Below the pieces are notes generated by a model. That model was not told the origin of the DNA. It made no database searches and was given only the letters and a program-made list of their open reading frames with translations. Source: Heliopora coerulea (Eukaryota; Cnidaria; Anthozoa; Scleralcyonacea; Helioporidae). Taken from it: DNA of 64,000 nucleotides. The DNA lies in contig JASJOG010000565.1 in assembly GCA_030142905.1 (NCBI GenBank), forward strand, positions 1 to 64,000, given 5' to 3'. Positions 1 through 10,812 of the stretch are shown piece by piece; the first letter of the stretch is position 1; each line of letters begins with the position of its first letter. Position numbers and translations under genes: made by a program.

Positions 1-1840
1 ACTGTTGGGAATCACGGTGGAAACAGTTCGTTATCGGAGACATTGCGAAAGGATTGTATCTGGTCCTACAGCTGTAAAAGAATAGCTAGATCACGTTCCC
101 ACTACTGCTGAACAACTGAAATCAAACGTAAGCATCTCATGGGACAACTGTATGATTTAAAAAAAGTCACTGATGACTTCGAGTAATTTAAGAAAACCGA
201 ATGGTTTGTTTCGCCCAGCACGGTGTATTTGGTCGACATTACGGTATGGTTTATTAATGCCGATAGCTTGTGGTCGACGTATGCTTTCTGAAAGAAGAGT
301 CGAAGATTACTCTTCCTACACCGACTGGATCAACAGCAAAATTTCAGACAGGTTTTATCACATAAGAACTCTGACAGACCTTGCCGAGGGCACCTCGCTT
401 TTACAGTTGGTCGATAGTTGTCTTCGGAATCAAACGAAGACCGCAAGGCATGGTTTTTGTCTTTGGCGAAATGGATGACAGTTACAGCTTGAATTTGATA
501 AAGGTTAGGGTCGCTTTGAACATTATGGAAAGCCAAGGTATCGTGCGAAAGGGAGAGTTTTCAGCAGACTTGATCGCGTCTGGCGACATCGAACATATTA
601 GAGGAGTTGTGGTTAAGTTAGCGTTGTTTCCCACAACAAATTATCGGACTGGAATACCACCATCAGAGACCACACAGGTTTCTCAAGGAAGTAAAGTCAC
701 AGACGTTTGGTGAGGGAACGCTAGTACTCTGTAAAATTCGAGAATTCTTGAAGACTGATAAGTTCTCACACTTACAAAACGAGACTCATATTCTGACAAG
801 GCAACCCCCTGGCGAGTCTCCCGATTGGAGATATCGAAAAAATGGCCGAGTTAATTTACATGACGTGGTGAATTCTGCTTATGCTTTCCGTTGTATATAT
901 TCATTCGTAACATTTCTTTATAGCCTCCTTGAACGTCTACCATTGGTCTTCACTTCAGCTTTATCGAAATACAAGACGTCAATAGTTGCCTCGTAGGTAA
1001 ACACATACAAATATTAGTCATTTTACTTTCGGGTATCAATGATTTCATTTTGGCGTAAGGCATTAAGAACTGTATGGAAACAACATCAAACGATCTATTT
1101 TGTATAGAATCTTGGAAGAAGCCCAGATATCTATGAATCTTATTTATTGTAATAAATTTCATGTTAAGGGTAAAAAATGAACATATTTATCATGTATATA
1201 AACTGTTTTGTCAAGGCTCATCTAGTTCATTTGTCACCGTTCGTGTTTATCTTGAGAGAGATTTGCGGAAGTCTAGACTTCTTGTCACATTTTGCGCAAT
1301 TAGCACATTAAATCTTTGGCGGTGGTTTCCCTCACAAACTAAAAGCATCTATGACAAGTTAAACCTTTCATTGTCATCTTTTCTGCTCGTGATTACAAGT
1401 TGAGCGGCACAGATGCACCATTCAGCTCGAACGTCTTATATTTCCTCCTTCTTGATTGAAACGTAGATTGTTTATGTACTCGACGGGACATGGATCACTT
1501 TAGCATGCAGTGGAACTCTTCACGCTATGGAACAACGTGTAAATAACAATTCCAACCCATATTCGGTTCAGGGTCCTTTTGTTGCCTTTTTATGGCTTGT
1601 GTAAACTTCGCGATATTTCGGATGTAGTATATCATACTCGAGGAGTCTTTGATATGTTTCCAAACAACAACAACAAAAAAAAAGTTGAAAAAAAGAGATA
1701 TCCGGGGGTTTTCAACCATTTTAATTATGTTGCAGGGGCGCAACTGGGGGGAGTTGAGGGGGATCGCTACCTCTGCCCTATTTGATCCTGCCTCCGCGGC
1801 CTTATTAAATCATATTAAATCCCAGATGTGCCTCAGGGGC
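1..1840. other. Unassigned sequence, short open frames only
   Basis: No gene is recognised here. Two overlapping plus-strand open frames (about 173-478 and 381-713) have fairly balanced composition but no motif I can name, and they are broken by stops on both sides. They could be a decayed mobile element or isolated exons. Near 1735-1805 there is a G-rich start (caggggcgcaactgg) of the kind seen at the ends of hAT-like MITEs elsewhere in this window, but no matching right end was found. Confidence 0.3.
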
Positions 1841-2004
1841 TGATTACATGGAAAGATTTCAGCCTTATCGAAAGACCGGACTGAAATCTCAGTCCAGTTA
1901 ACCGGACCGGGATTTCAGTCCGGGCTGAAATTCTCCAAGTAATTATCCCCTTATTAGTGAGAACTTTTTGCCCTTATATTCCCAAAGCCGCCTAGATCTA
2001 TTTC

Positions 2005-2359
2005 GGAGGTGACGCCAGGAATTCCCCGACGCAGGGGCTAACGTCCCCGACAGGGGAGCTAAACCAAAGGAGGCATGACCACGCCCTCTTTATAATTTTG
2101 TTACTTGAAGGTCGAAAACATCGTCTTATTTTTCGCAATAAAAAATCTCAACTTCTGACTAGAAACAGTTTGCTTTTAGATTTGACATGAAGAGAAAAGT
2201 CTATTATCTTTCTTGGCTAAATCAATAAGTTCTCATATTAATAATAATAATAAGTGTGTTTATCAGTGAAAATTCCTCTACGGATGGTCAATTTTTTCCC
2301 CGACAGGGGGGCTAAGGTTCCCCGACGGAGGGGCTGTAGCCCCCTCTGGCGCCACCCCT
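2005..2359. mobile_element. MITE-like element with 10-bp target duplication
   Basis: The 355-bp segment is bounded by perfect direct repeats gatctatttc at 1995-2004 and 2360-2369. Its ends are imperfect inverted repeats: ggaggtgacgccagg on the left pairs with the complement of the right end tggcgccacccct. Subterminal blocks of ccccgac and caggggctaa recur near both ends and can themselves fold. There is no coding capacity. A target duplication of 9-11 bp fits Mutator-like or foldback MITEs, but the superfamily is not proven. Confidence 0.65.
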
Positions 2360-2369
2360 GATCTATTTC

Positions 2370-3180
2370 ACTCGAAGTAATCAAAATCGCTCTAATGGTG
2401 TCTTGACACTACCATCCGACCCCTGCCCTTCGAAATTCCTGGTTTCGCATCCGATGAAGTGTTTGGAAATCAGATTAAAGACGACTTTCAAGTGTATGAT
2501 CTGGCTTCTCAAAATTCAAAAGAATCCGTATGTCGGGAGAAAATCGGATTAAAAGATGTCGAAATTTTATGCTCATTAAATCAGGTGTCCAAACTACGTC
2601 TTGGTACTAGTTTCGTTTAAGTTTTGTTCTTTAGTTATCCGTGGGTTGGAGAAAGACTGTTCTAAAACGGTTGACACGTTCGTAATATCATCAAACAATC
2701 GAGCCCTCAGTTGTCTTAATCCGTGAAACATTTTGTCTCATTAGATTTTGTCTTACGCCTTTGAATTGCTCTTTTCGGTGGGTGGGCACAGTCTCTGCGG
2801 CCACACCCATTGGCCAAGCCACAAAACTATAGGCCACAGAGGCGAGCTGCCAACGTAGTTGGGATGAGTTACGCCGGAGGGTTTGTTAAACAACCGTCAA
2901 CCTACATGTGGTGGTAGAATGGCAACATTTCCTCTCTAGTTATTATCGATCGTTCTTGGACATGAGGTGTGTTGAGAATTAATAGTTATGGGGCCGATCA
3001 TAAGTTGGCGCCGAACATAGGTTAGGCGCCTGGATTAAATTCTTTCAAAATTCATTCTTGCTGTTGATTGTAGAAAGTGATGTGGCTAAAAATATATCAA
3101 ACAGCCTGGTTATCGTTCTCATTATGTGCTTCTTTGCTGGTGTCTAAACTCACAGAATGAAAGTCTTATAAGACTACAGG
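2370..3180. other. Non-coding interval, nothing recognised
   Basis: AT-rich sequence without an open frame of note. It precedes the LINE at 3.2 kb and may include its 5' untranslated region near 3180-3268. I see no RNA gene and no clear repeat. Confidence 0.3.
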
Positions 3181-3268
3181 CGAAGAATCAGCCCAAAGAT
3201 TTATTTGGTGGACCTGTTTTTGATATTTAACGCTTACATCAGATAAAAACGATTTTACTTCCAACTCG

Positions 3269-3670
3269 GTGCAAACATTGTGTCTTCCTTGCAATCAAAA
3301 TGTCAACCTTATTGCTGGACTCTTCTGTGATCCATGCAAATTCTGGTGGCATGTTAAGTGCCTTTCCTTTTCACGCGATCAGTTCATTCAGTCCGTATTA
3401 TCTCATACTGGATGGGTTTGCCCTAAGTGCCTGCTGCCCCAAAATGAAGAAGAACTTGATTCAACTACAGACCAATCGTTGCAAGCAACTGTCCATGGAA
3501 TGTCATCCAATCATGAAGTCTCTACATTTACTAATGTTCCGCCAGGTGATGATTATGTTGTAGGTTTTAACCTCCCGAAAAAGACCAAAGGTCTTATTAT
3601 TGGCCATCTAAACATCCACAGTATAAAAGCTGGAACAATACTCGATGAACTTGAAGCTCTCCTTTTCTAA
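3269..3670 (+). pseudogene. LINE ORF2 N-terminus: PHD-like zinc finger and start of endonuclease
   Basis: The 133-residue open frame begins with a Cys-rich PHD-like finger (CLPC, then FCDPC, HVKC and WVCPKC spacing). Near residues 110-130 it runs into GHLNIHSI, the opening strand of the AP-type endonuclease of CR1/L2-type LINEs. A stop near 3670 separates it from the rest of the endonuclease. PHD fingers ahead of the endonuclease are common in this LINE group. Confidence 0.75.
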
Positions 3671-3733
3671 TAACCGACAGTACATATAATATCATTTTCT
3701 GAAAAATGGCTGGACGACTTTTGGACAGACGAC

Positions 3734-4290
3734 ATGTTAGTTATCCCGAACTACTCGTTTGTACGTTGTGACCGCTCCTCGAATATTCGTGGTGGTGGGA
3801 TCATTACGTACATTTATAAAGACGTACTGTACTCGCCCAGACATGATCTGATAACTCAGACTATGGAGTCTACTTGTATTGAAATCAAATTGCCTTTTGT
3901 GGCACCAATATTAATAACAAATATATGTCGTCCACCATCTGCTGATAGGGCATATGACTGTGAATTGGGACTCATTATGGAGAAAATAACAGCTGAAAAT
4001 TAGGAATGCTTTGTACTGGGCGATTTTAACATTAATTTACTGTGTCGAATATCTAACTCTCTCAGTGTCATAAAGTCGTTACGGCGACTTGGCCTTAAGC
4101 AGTTAGTTACCAAACCTACACGTACAGGTGCACACTATACTAATCGATCATTTGGCGTTACGTCTACGCTCATAGGTCATATCTATATTTTATCCAAACG
4201 AAATGTTGCGTCAGTGTACGTCCCAACGCTTTCACTGAGTGACCACTATCCTATGTTGGTTGTACGACTATGTAATGCTGGGATAAAAAC
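3734..4290 (+). pseudogene. LINE AP-type endonuclease, middle and C-terminal parts
   Basis: The frame 3734-4003 reads RGGGIITYIYKDV, a standard endonuclease block. After one in-frame stop the same frame continues with LGDFNINLL and ends in LSDHYPMLV, the catalytic GDFN and SDH motifs of AP-type LINE endonucleases. The domain is complete in layout but interrupted. Downstream the sequence jumps almost directly to the RT palm, which indicates an internal deletion. Confidence 0.75.
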
Positions 4291-4292
4291 TA

Positions 4293-4823
4293 ATGAGGCA
4301 AGTAGGAATACCATACAATACCGATCCTGTATACAATCACTATATTCATAGATCCAAACAATCACTATATTCCTGTGAATCACTACGGCTTAAACTTACG
4401 GATACATGGCTTGATACTATGGATAAGGGAGACCTAGTTGGGTTGCTACTTGTCGATTTCTGTAAAGCTTTCGATCTTGTCAACCACCAACTACTTATTA
4501 AAAAACTCTCCATCTATGGGGCGGAAGATATTGCTTTAAAATAGTTCAAGTCATATCTCACAGATAGAAGACAGATAGTGTCAATTGGACGATCAGTTTC
4601 TGACATTCTTCCTGTCCGGGGTGGTGTACCACAAGGTTCATCATTATTCCCACTTCTGTTCATTTTATTTATGGATGATATACCACTCATTAACAAAACC
4701 TGTGACACACATCTATATGTAGATGACACAACAGTAACCTGTGGCGGTTCTTCTATTTATGATGTTAATTCTACGCTACAGGAAGCTGCTGATGATTTGT
4801 CTCTATGGGCATCACAGATCTAG
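4293..4823 (+). pseudogene. LINE reverse transcriptase palm, broken
   Basis: Two adjacent open frames (4293-4544 and 4578-4823), separated by a stop, encode RT blocks in order: LLVDFCKAFDLVNHQ (motif A), GGVPQGSSLFPLLF (motif B), and HLYVDDTTV (motif C, the catalytic YVDD). All three catalytic aspartate positions look retained. The fingers region before motif A is missing, so the protein could not be functional. Confidence 0.8.
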
Positions 4824-4846
4824 ATGGCTATTCACCCTGAAAAGTC

Positions 4847-5578
4847 ATGATTCTTGGAACACAGAAGAAACTTGCTACAATCTCTGAAACGCTACATGTC
4901 AACCTCGAAGGAGCTCCTCTTACACAATCAAACTGTGGAAAATTCCTCGGTGTACATATTGACCCGTCCCTTACATGGAACAACCATGTGTCAACAACTA
5001 TCAAGAAGTACAACTCTAAACTTGAAATAATACGAAGAGCTAAACTCTTTCTTGGACGTAACGACTTAATCATGCTGTACAATTCTTTAGCAAAACCAAC
5101 GATGGAATACTGCTGCAGTGTTTGGGGTAACTGCTCTGCTGAGCCCCTTGACCAACTATTATTAGCACAAAAACAAGCAGCAAGGATAATTCTTAATGCT
5201 CATTATACTACTTCGTCCCTTCAGTTATTTAAGGAACTTAATATTATCCCTATTGGTGATGCTATACAGTATCGTATACTAATTATGGCCTTCAAAATTC
5301 TAAATAATCTTAATCCACCTTGCTTGACTAAACTTTTGTCAACGCCTATGCACCGATACTCGACAAGATACACGGCAAATAATGAGGTATGCATGCCAAA
5401 GGCCAGAATCAATGCTGGGAAACGAAGATATCCCTTTGTAGCCACGTCCCTCTGGAACAAGTATCCTAATACTGCCACCACCCTTACCAGCCTGTCAAGC
5501 TTTAAAAGATTCTTCAAGAAATTCTTCAAGAATAAACTAAAAGGAAGTAGGGAGCTCAAGAACATTAGACTCTACTAA
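4847..5578 (+). pseudogene. LINE RT thumb and C-terminal region
   Basis: A 243-residue open frame containing FLGVHIDPSLTWNNHV, the conserved block after the palm, followed by EYCCSVWGNCS and the basic C-terminal region shared with the other LINEs in this window. It belongs to the element above, one frameshift after the palm segment. The stop at 5576-5578 is probably the natural end of ORF2, since 3' untranslated sequence and the simple-repeat tail follow within 250 bp. Confidence 0.8.
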
Positions 5579-5954
5579 TGTAACAGTTTTGTAAATACAC
5601 AAACTGTTTTTTAACATGTCAGTGATTGACATATTGTACTTTTATTGAAGTATTTTATCATTTTAATTTACTAATATTGTAATGATATTTTATTGTTTAT
5701 ATTATTTATTACGACTGTAAAGATTTATATATATTGTTATTATTAAGAGGACCAAGCTGGAAAAAAGCTATGCTTTACTTGTTGTATTTTCGGTAAATAA
5801 AGAGCTATTATTATTATTATTATCCTCAAACTCAGACAGATCTTATGTCGTCAAAACTAACATGCAGGAGCGGGTCATAACAAATGACCAAGGGTCCTGC
5901 AGTTCACACTTCTTACTACATTTGTTGTACCCTTCTCAAAATTCTGGCTGTTCC

Positions 5955-6602
5955 CTAGAGTGCAGTCTTTTGCAGCAACTCAGTTCGAATTTCCGCACCA
6001 ATCTTTAATAACCACTTTTGGGTCTTCTTTGTTACCACACCAAGGACTCCAACAACAAATAGAATAACCTCCACTTTGTTCATTTCCCAAATCCGCATTA
6101 TTTCAAATTTCAGTGGCTGATATTTATCTTCCTTCTCGTCTTCCTTCTCCGCAACATTGTCATCTCCTGGTACTGCTATATTAATCAAGAGGCACTGTTT
6201 TCTTTCTTTTTCTACCAGTACCAGATCTGGTCTTCTTGCTACGATATTCTCATCACATTGGATACTGAAGTCCCAAAGGAGCTTCACTTTTTCATTTTCC
6301 AGCACTGCCTTAGCGTTGTGCTCGCACCATTTCTCAGGTCTTTCCAGCCCAAACTTCCCACACAATTCCCAATGTACTATGCGTGCAACGTTGTCGTGCC
6401 TCCGCTTGTACTCCTTCTGTGGCAAAATGGTACATGCACTAATTATGTGGGTCACAGTTTCCCCTGCTGCACCACACAATCTGCACAATGGAGAATCTCC
6501 TGTGTGGTCAATATTGTATTTAACATACTTACTACGCAATGCCTGTTCTTGGGCTGCACAGATCAAGGCCTCTGTTCCAATTTTCAAATCAGATTTCTTC
6601 AT
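5955..6602 (-). pseudogene. RLE retrotransposon C-terminus: CCHC knuckle and restriction-like endonuclease
   Basis: The 215-residue open frame contains CRLCGAAGETVTHIISAC (C-x2-C-x8-H-x4-C), then ARRPDLVLV and LLINIAVPGD, which match the PD...D core of R2-type restriction-like endonucleases. The frame ends QKTAL-stop, but the codons after the stop read GTARILRRV, the usual continuation, so this stop is a nonsense mutation and not the natural end. The domain cuts the target DNA for target-primed reverse transcription in related elements. Confidence 0.8.
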
Positions 6603-6787
6603 CCAGGCTCATGTGTCTTCTTTATCAATCCTATCTCTGTGTTGCTCTTTTTCCATATCCCGCACAAATTGGCCATGCATTCTTTTCTCTCACCATACTG
6701 TCATCCTGCCTTCTTTGATGTTCTGTTTGAATTCTTCTTTACTTTTGCAGTTTTCTGTGTCTATTATCCCTACTTGTCTCACTCCAT

Positions 6788-7087
6788 TCAAAATTGTTCT
6801 TCACTGTTTTTTATATACCATCCTAGTCCATTTTCCTTACTTCTTATGCAATATTCGCATCCAATGAGTCCCCTCCCTCCTTTGTATCTTGGTATATACA
6901 GTCTATCTACATCACTGTTTAGATTATTTGCTCCAGACATCGTCATTTTCTTCCTGATTTTCCTGTCCAATTCTTTGACCTCCTCCTGTGTCCACTTCAG
7001 TATACCCGCTCCATATCGTAAAACTGCAACAGCCCATGTGTTTATTGCAGTGATTTTGTTCCTGCCATTCAATTTCGAGTAAAACAC
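6788..7087 (-). pseudogene. RLE retrotransposon, post-RT thumb/linker segment
   Basis: An open frame of 99 residues lying between the RT palm and the CCHC/endonuclease frame. It carries SKLNGRNKITAINTWAVAVL and YIPRYKGGRGL, blocks typical of the thumb region of this retrotransposon group. A short frame break separates it from both neighbours. Confidence 0.65.
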
Positions 7088-7644
7088 CAGCCCAATCTCC
7101 TGTAGTACTCAGTTGTAAATGCTTCCTTCATTTCAACCTCCTTAATTTTGTCCATCTCCAAAATCCCAAGGTATTTATAACCATTCTCTTCTATCTCCTT
7201 CATTGCCTGACCATCCAGTAGCTCTATCCCGTCAATTGCAATCACCTTGCCTCTTTGCATCACCAATACGCCACACTTCCCAATGCTAAACTCCATACCT
7301 ATATCACTACTAAAAAGATACACTGTATTCACCAATGAATCAATCTGATTCTGACTCTTGCCAAACAGCTTGATATCATCCATGAAAAGCAAATGGTTGA
7401 TTTTCACCTTTCTCTCACACCATTCATATCCCATTCCAGTTTTTCTCAGCAATAGTGTAAGCGGTATCATGCATAAGACGAAAAGAAGAGGTGAAAGACT
7501 ATCCCCCTGAAAAATTCCTCTTTTTATATTCACCTCTCCTAGCACTCTCCCTGCAGAGCTTAGTTGTGTTTTCCATGTTGCCATACTTCTCTTCATGAAT
7601 TCGGTTACATTCTCAGCAATTCCAAATATCCTCATGCACTCCAA
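7069..7644 (-). pseudogene. RLE retrotransposon RT palm
   Basis: The 191-residue frame holds GIFQGDSLSPLLFVLCM (RT motif B) and NHLLFMDDIKLFGKS (motif C, FMDD instead of YVDD or FADD). The block ending YKYLGILEMDKI is the conserved region after the palm. FMDD is known in this lineage. The frame is preceded by motif A in the next open segment. Confidence 0.8.
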
Positions 7645-7647
7645 TAT

Positions 7648-7986
7648 TCAACTGTGGGGGACAAGGTCATACGCCTTCCGATAATCCACCCACGCCATGG
7701 CCAAGTTCTTATGTCTCCTCTTACAGTCTCGAAGTATTGCCTTATCTATCAGCAATTGATCCTTTGTGCCTTTGCTCCTCCGTCTGCATCCCTTTTGCTC
7801 TTCTGGCAGTATGTTTTCAGTGTCCATAAATGCGTACATACTTTCAGCTATAATCCCTGTCATTAATTTCCACATAAGTGGTAGACACGATATCGGCTGA
7901 AAGTTGTCCACAGCATTCCCTTTTCCCGGGTCCTTTAAACATAGCACAGTCCTCCCGTAAGTCATCCAACTTGGTATTGGTTTCAC
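7648..7986 (-). pseudogene. RLE retrotransposon RT fingers and motif A
   Basis: The frame reads [20 protein letters not shown] (fingers), [20 protein letters not shown], and [16 protein letters not shown] (motif A with catalytic Asp). It joins the palm frame after one stop. The order and spacing fit a single ancestral ORF. Confidence 0.75.
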
Positions 7987-8013
7987 ACTATTTAATATAT
8001 CATTGAGTTCAAC

Positions 8014-8280
8014 TCATATTTTACCGTGAAGAGATGTAAACTTTCTTAACCAATACCCTTGAACACCATCTGGCCCAGCCCCCTTCCAATTTGGTACTTT
8101 ACGACACAGGATGTTAACCATTTGCTCTGTAATCACAAATGGGTTTTGCAATGCGTGTTTCCTTTCGTTTTTGACATCAGTTAACCATTCTGCATCAGCC
8201 TTGTGCTCTTTTTCACACTCCAAACGTCTCCCCAAAATTTCTTGCTTTCTTCCGCATCTGGAATTAACCCCTCTTGCCAA
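8014..8280 (-). pseudogene. RLE retrotransposon pre-RT segment
   Basis: A short frame overlapping the N-terminal frame at 8181-8280. It ends with KVPNWKGAGPDGVQGYWLRK, the conserved K..GPDG block just before RT. The overlap in a different frame shows a frameshift between this and the upstream segment. Confidence 0.65.
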
Positions 8281-8987
8281 AAATCACCATTAAATTCTTG
8301 ATAGAACTTTTTCTGGTCTGTCCTGAACATCCAATTTTGTCTGTATTGAGCTATTCTCTGGTCATACTTTTTGATTTTCGCTGTTTTGGCTGTTAGTCTT
8401 TGCTTTAGCTCTTCTAAAACAACATCCAATCCCTTCCTCGCAATTTTGTATCTGCGGTCTAGTTCTTTGTACTTCCTCTCATTTTTCAGTTGACCCCTGG
8501 CCTTTCTTTCAAGTATATTAACATCTCGCCTCAAAATCTTTATGTCCCCTTGAATCCTTCTCTTCCACCATGGTTCTGTCTTTACCCTCCTTTTACTCTT
8601 TAGTCCCAATGCCTTTGCCTCGTATGTTGTTCCAGCCCTGATTAAATCATTTATTTTCGCGATATCTCGTACTTCTATGTACCAAAGCAACCAATTAGCA
8701 TTGCCCGTTATGTTCTTTAGTCTTCTACTATCCACCTTTTTGAAATCTTTGCAATCTGTGAATTCCTTCGTTTTCATCATTTCCAAAATTTCTCTGACAG
8801 TATTCTGATCCTCCATGCTTAATTTATCCATATTTCCAGTATCAATCTCTCTTTCTTCATTTTCTGTAGACTCACCTTCACTCCTTTCAAGTCCTACATT
8901 TCGATCAATTTCTTCATTCAAATTTTCCTCTTCACCGTTATCAACCTGTATTTTCCTTTTGATCCCTTCCAATTCAAGTTCCGTCAA
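8181..8987 (-). pseudogene. RLE retrotransposon ORF N-terminal half
   Basis: A 268-residue frame rich in Lys, Arg and Glu. It carries an acidic stretch (EEENLNEEIDRNVGLERSEG), then TEPWWKRRIQGDIKILRRDV, a block that recurs in cnidarian members of this retrotransposon group. A likely coiled-coil follows. The frame continues upstream through 9007-9347 with one stop. Confidence 0.65.
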
Positions 8988-9006
8988 CCACCCATTTTTC
9001 CTTATC

Positions 9007-9347
9007 GCTCTCGCCTGATCACTGAGGCACTGTTCAGTTGTCGGAAATAGCCTTCTCTCATTCCACTCCCTGAGTAATCTCTGTCTGTACCCTCTTAGTG
9101 GGATACCATTTTCATCAACTGGCTTGCTCCGAAACTAACATTCCATAACAACCATATTCATGTTCTTGGTCCACTTTTTTCTCATCGCAGTCGCTTGATG
9201 ACGGTCGGGCCCACCCTGCGGTTCAGTGGGACACCTACCGGGCGCCGGACCTTCACCATTGATTCCAACCCCGTTCACGCCGTTATTTACATTATTAGTA
9301 ATAGACATTCCACCCATAAATGAGGTGTGTTTTAAGGTTACCACCAA
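9007..9347 (-). pseudogene. RLE retrotransposon N-terminus with Myb-like motif
   Basis: Reading towards lower coordinates, the frame contains AMRKKWTKNMNMVVMEC, a Myb-like helix block usual at the N-terminus of this lineage. An in-frame TAG follows directly, and the next codons read FRSKPVDENG, the expected continuation. A Tyr codon has therefore probably become a stop. The start of the natural ORF is not certain. Confidence 0.6.
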
Positions 9348-9598
9348 CCAGTATTTTTATCGAGACACCATCTCTAGGAAGGATATGAACCAAGATTGAA
9401 GAGCTCCTCCTACCCTTGAAACATGGCAGTTTTACCATTGCTCCGTTTGCCATCATTTTCAGAGTTCCTGGTAGGCCTTCACGGCTACCGTAACGGCCAT
9501 GGAGCACGAGGCTCCACCGTACTTCGCCCTGCCAGGCAGTCTCCTAGTTGATGTTGCCCGCCGTGCACGGCTAGGACGCGGGGTTTGATTTTGCACGG

Positions 9599-9600
<2 letters not shown>

Positions 9601-9632
<32 letters not shown>

Positions 9633-9643
9633 GTTATTATTAC
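9601..9643. repeat. (TTA)n microsatellite, distal flank of the RLE element
   Basis: About 14 near-perfect TTA units. Together with the (ATT)n tract at 5806-5823 it brackets the RLE element. The simplest reading is one original tail of the upstream LINE, split by the RLE insertion. Confidence 0.85.
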
Positions 9644-10001
9644 ACGATGAAATCAGAAGAGGCCTGTTTATGTTTACGGTTACGTTGTCGTTTACACTTC
9701 GGCAGCGGCGCCAATGCTTCTGTTCTCAGCGACTTTGCACGAGCTGACGACACCTGTTTTGGTGTTTATAGCTCCTAGTCGACACCCCTGGGAACTACGT
9801 CAGGCACACTGAAGCATTCTAGCTGAAAAAGTCTATCGAAATATCTGTAGAGAAAAGCCATTTAACAGATCCAAGATAATTTAACCAATGAAGAAATTTC
9901 CAGGTATAGATCGCTCAACCGCGCCATATTGCATTTACAATCTACCACCTGGTTTGAGGCTTCTCTACGTCGGATCTACGTCGCGTCTAGCTGGTCAATA
10001 T
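9644..10001. other. Non-coding interval, nothing recognised
   Basis: No open frame or repeat is assigned. If the RLE element split the LINE tail, this is the original 3' flank of that LINE. Confidence 0.3.
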
Positions 10002-10810
10002 CTCCTGCCAATCGAGTGCCAAACAGTCCGAATCAACACCAAACAGCAGCATTTTCGAGCGTGTGGCCTTTGCAGACATGATCAGTGAAGTTTCGAAGAG
10101 TTGCAGAAAAGTGGTTTTGCAAAGGGGGGACCACATGGCTGATGTGGTCCCCCCCTTTGCTATTGGAACGAATTCCCAAGGGTGATAGTCTTTAGAATAT
10201 CGAGTGGCAAACAAAATGAATCAACGCCAAACAGCAGCATTTGGGAGCCTCTGGCTTTTGCTGATAAGATCAGGGAAGTTTCGAAGTGTTGAGGAAAAGT
10301 CGTTTATGACAGAGGGGGACCACATAGCCGATGTGGTCCCCCCTTTGCTATTGGGTCGAATTTCCAAGTGTCGATATCTCCTGCTAATCGAGTGCTAAAC
10401 AATCGGAATGAACGCCAAACAGCAGCATTTGGGAGCCTGTGGCCTTTGCTGACAAGATCAAGGAAGTTTTGAAGAGTTGCAGAAAAGTGGTTTTGCAAAA
10501 GGGGGACCACATGGCTCATGTGGTCCCCCCTTTACTATAACCTTGTCAACAAAGGCCAGAACCTCCCAAATGCTGCTTTTTGGCGTTGATTCGGATTGTT
10601 TGGCACTCGATTGGCAGGAGGTATCAACACTTGGAAATTCGGCCCAATAATGGTTCCCCCTTTGCAAAACGACTTTTCTGCAACTCTTCGAAACTTCCCT
10701 GATCTTTTCAGTAAAGGCCAGAAGATCCCAGTTGCTGCTGTTTGGCGTTGATTTGGATTGTTTGGCACTCGATTTGCAGGAGATATTCACACTTGAAATC
10801 ACGGGCCATG
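10002..10810. repeat. Array of ~185-bp units with a ggaccacat hairpin, three direct and two inverted
   Basis: Three head-to-tail units (about 10002-10188, 10189-10380, 10381-10540) share atcgagtgccaaac, a caaacagcagcattt block, a gaagtttcgaagagttgcag block and a perfect hairpin gggggaccacat..atgtggtccccc. Two further units (10541-10655 and 10656-10810) lie in the opposite orientation. Related units recur at 28080-28410 and 34447-34777. There is no coding potential. The unit could be a satellite or a non-autonomous element, and its class is unknown. Confidence 0.75.
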
Positions 10811-10812
10811 AA

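Larger units (their letters stand above)
3180..5823 (+). mobile_element. APE-type LINE (CR1/L2/jockey group), decayed, with (ATT)n tail
   Basis: A plus-strand non-LTR retrotransposon. Protein pieces appear in the expected order: PHD-like zinc finger, AP-type endonuclease, reverse transcriptase, and the C-terminal region typical of this group. The 3' end has an aataaa signal near 5796 and a simple (ATT)n tail at 5806-5823. The 5' boundary is approximate. The segment between the endonuclease and the RT palm near 4290 is missing. Several stops and frameshifts make it inactive. The tail is directly abutted by a minus-strand retrotransposon and resumes at 9601. Confidence 0.85.
5824..9600 (-). mobile_element. 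RLE-type non-LTR retrotransposon (R2/R4-like) inserted in a TTA/TAA tract
   Basis: A minus-strand element of about 3.8 kb with one long, now broken, ORF: Myb-like N-terminus near 9120-9190, RT in the middle, a CCHC knuckle and a PD-(D/E)XK type endonuclease at the C-terminus. This is the layout of the R2/R4/NeSL/CRE lineage rather than of APE LINEs. Both flanks are (TTA)n on the plus strand, that is (TAA)n in the element's orientation: 5806-5823 and 9601-9643. The element seems near full length, with about 250 bp of 5' leader (9348-9600). Confidence 0.8.

Noticed and set aside
1866..1935. Hairpin of ggactgaaatctcagtcc repeats
   Set aside because: Short, imperfect, with no flanking duplication. 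It may be part of an unrecognised repeat, but there is not enough to call.
6157..7082. Plus-strand open frames of 236 and 274 residues over the RLE element
   Set aside because: They are antisense to clear retrotransposon coding sequence and rich in Ser/Leu/Phe, as expected for shadows.
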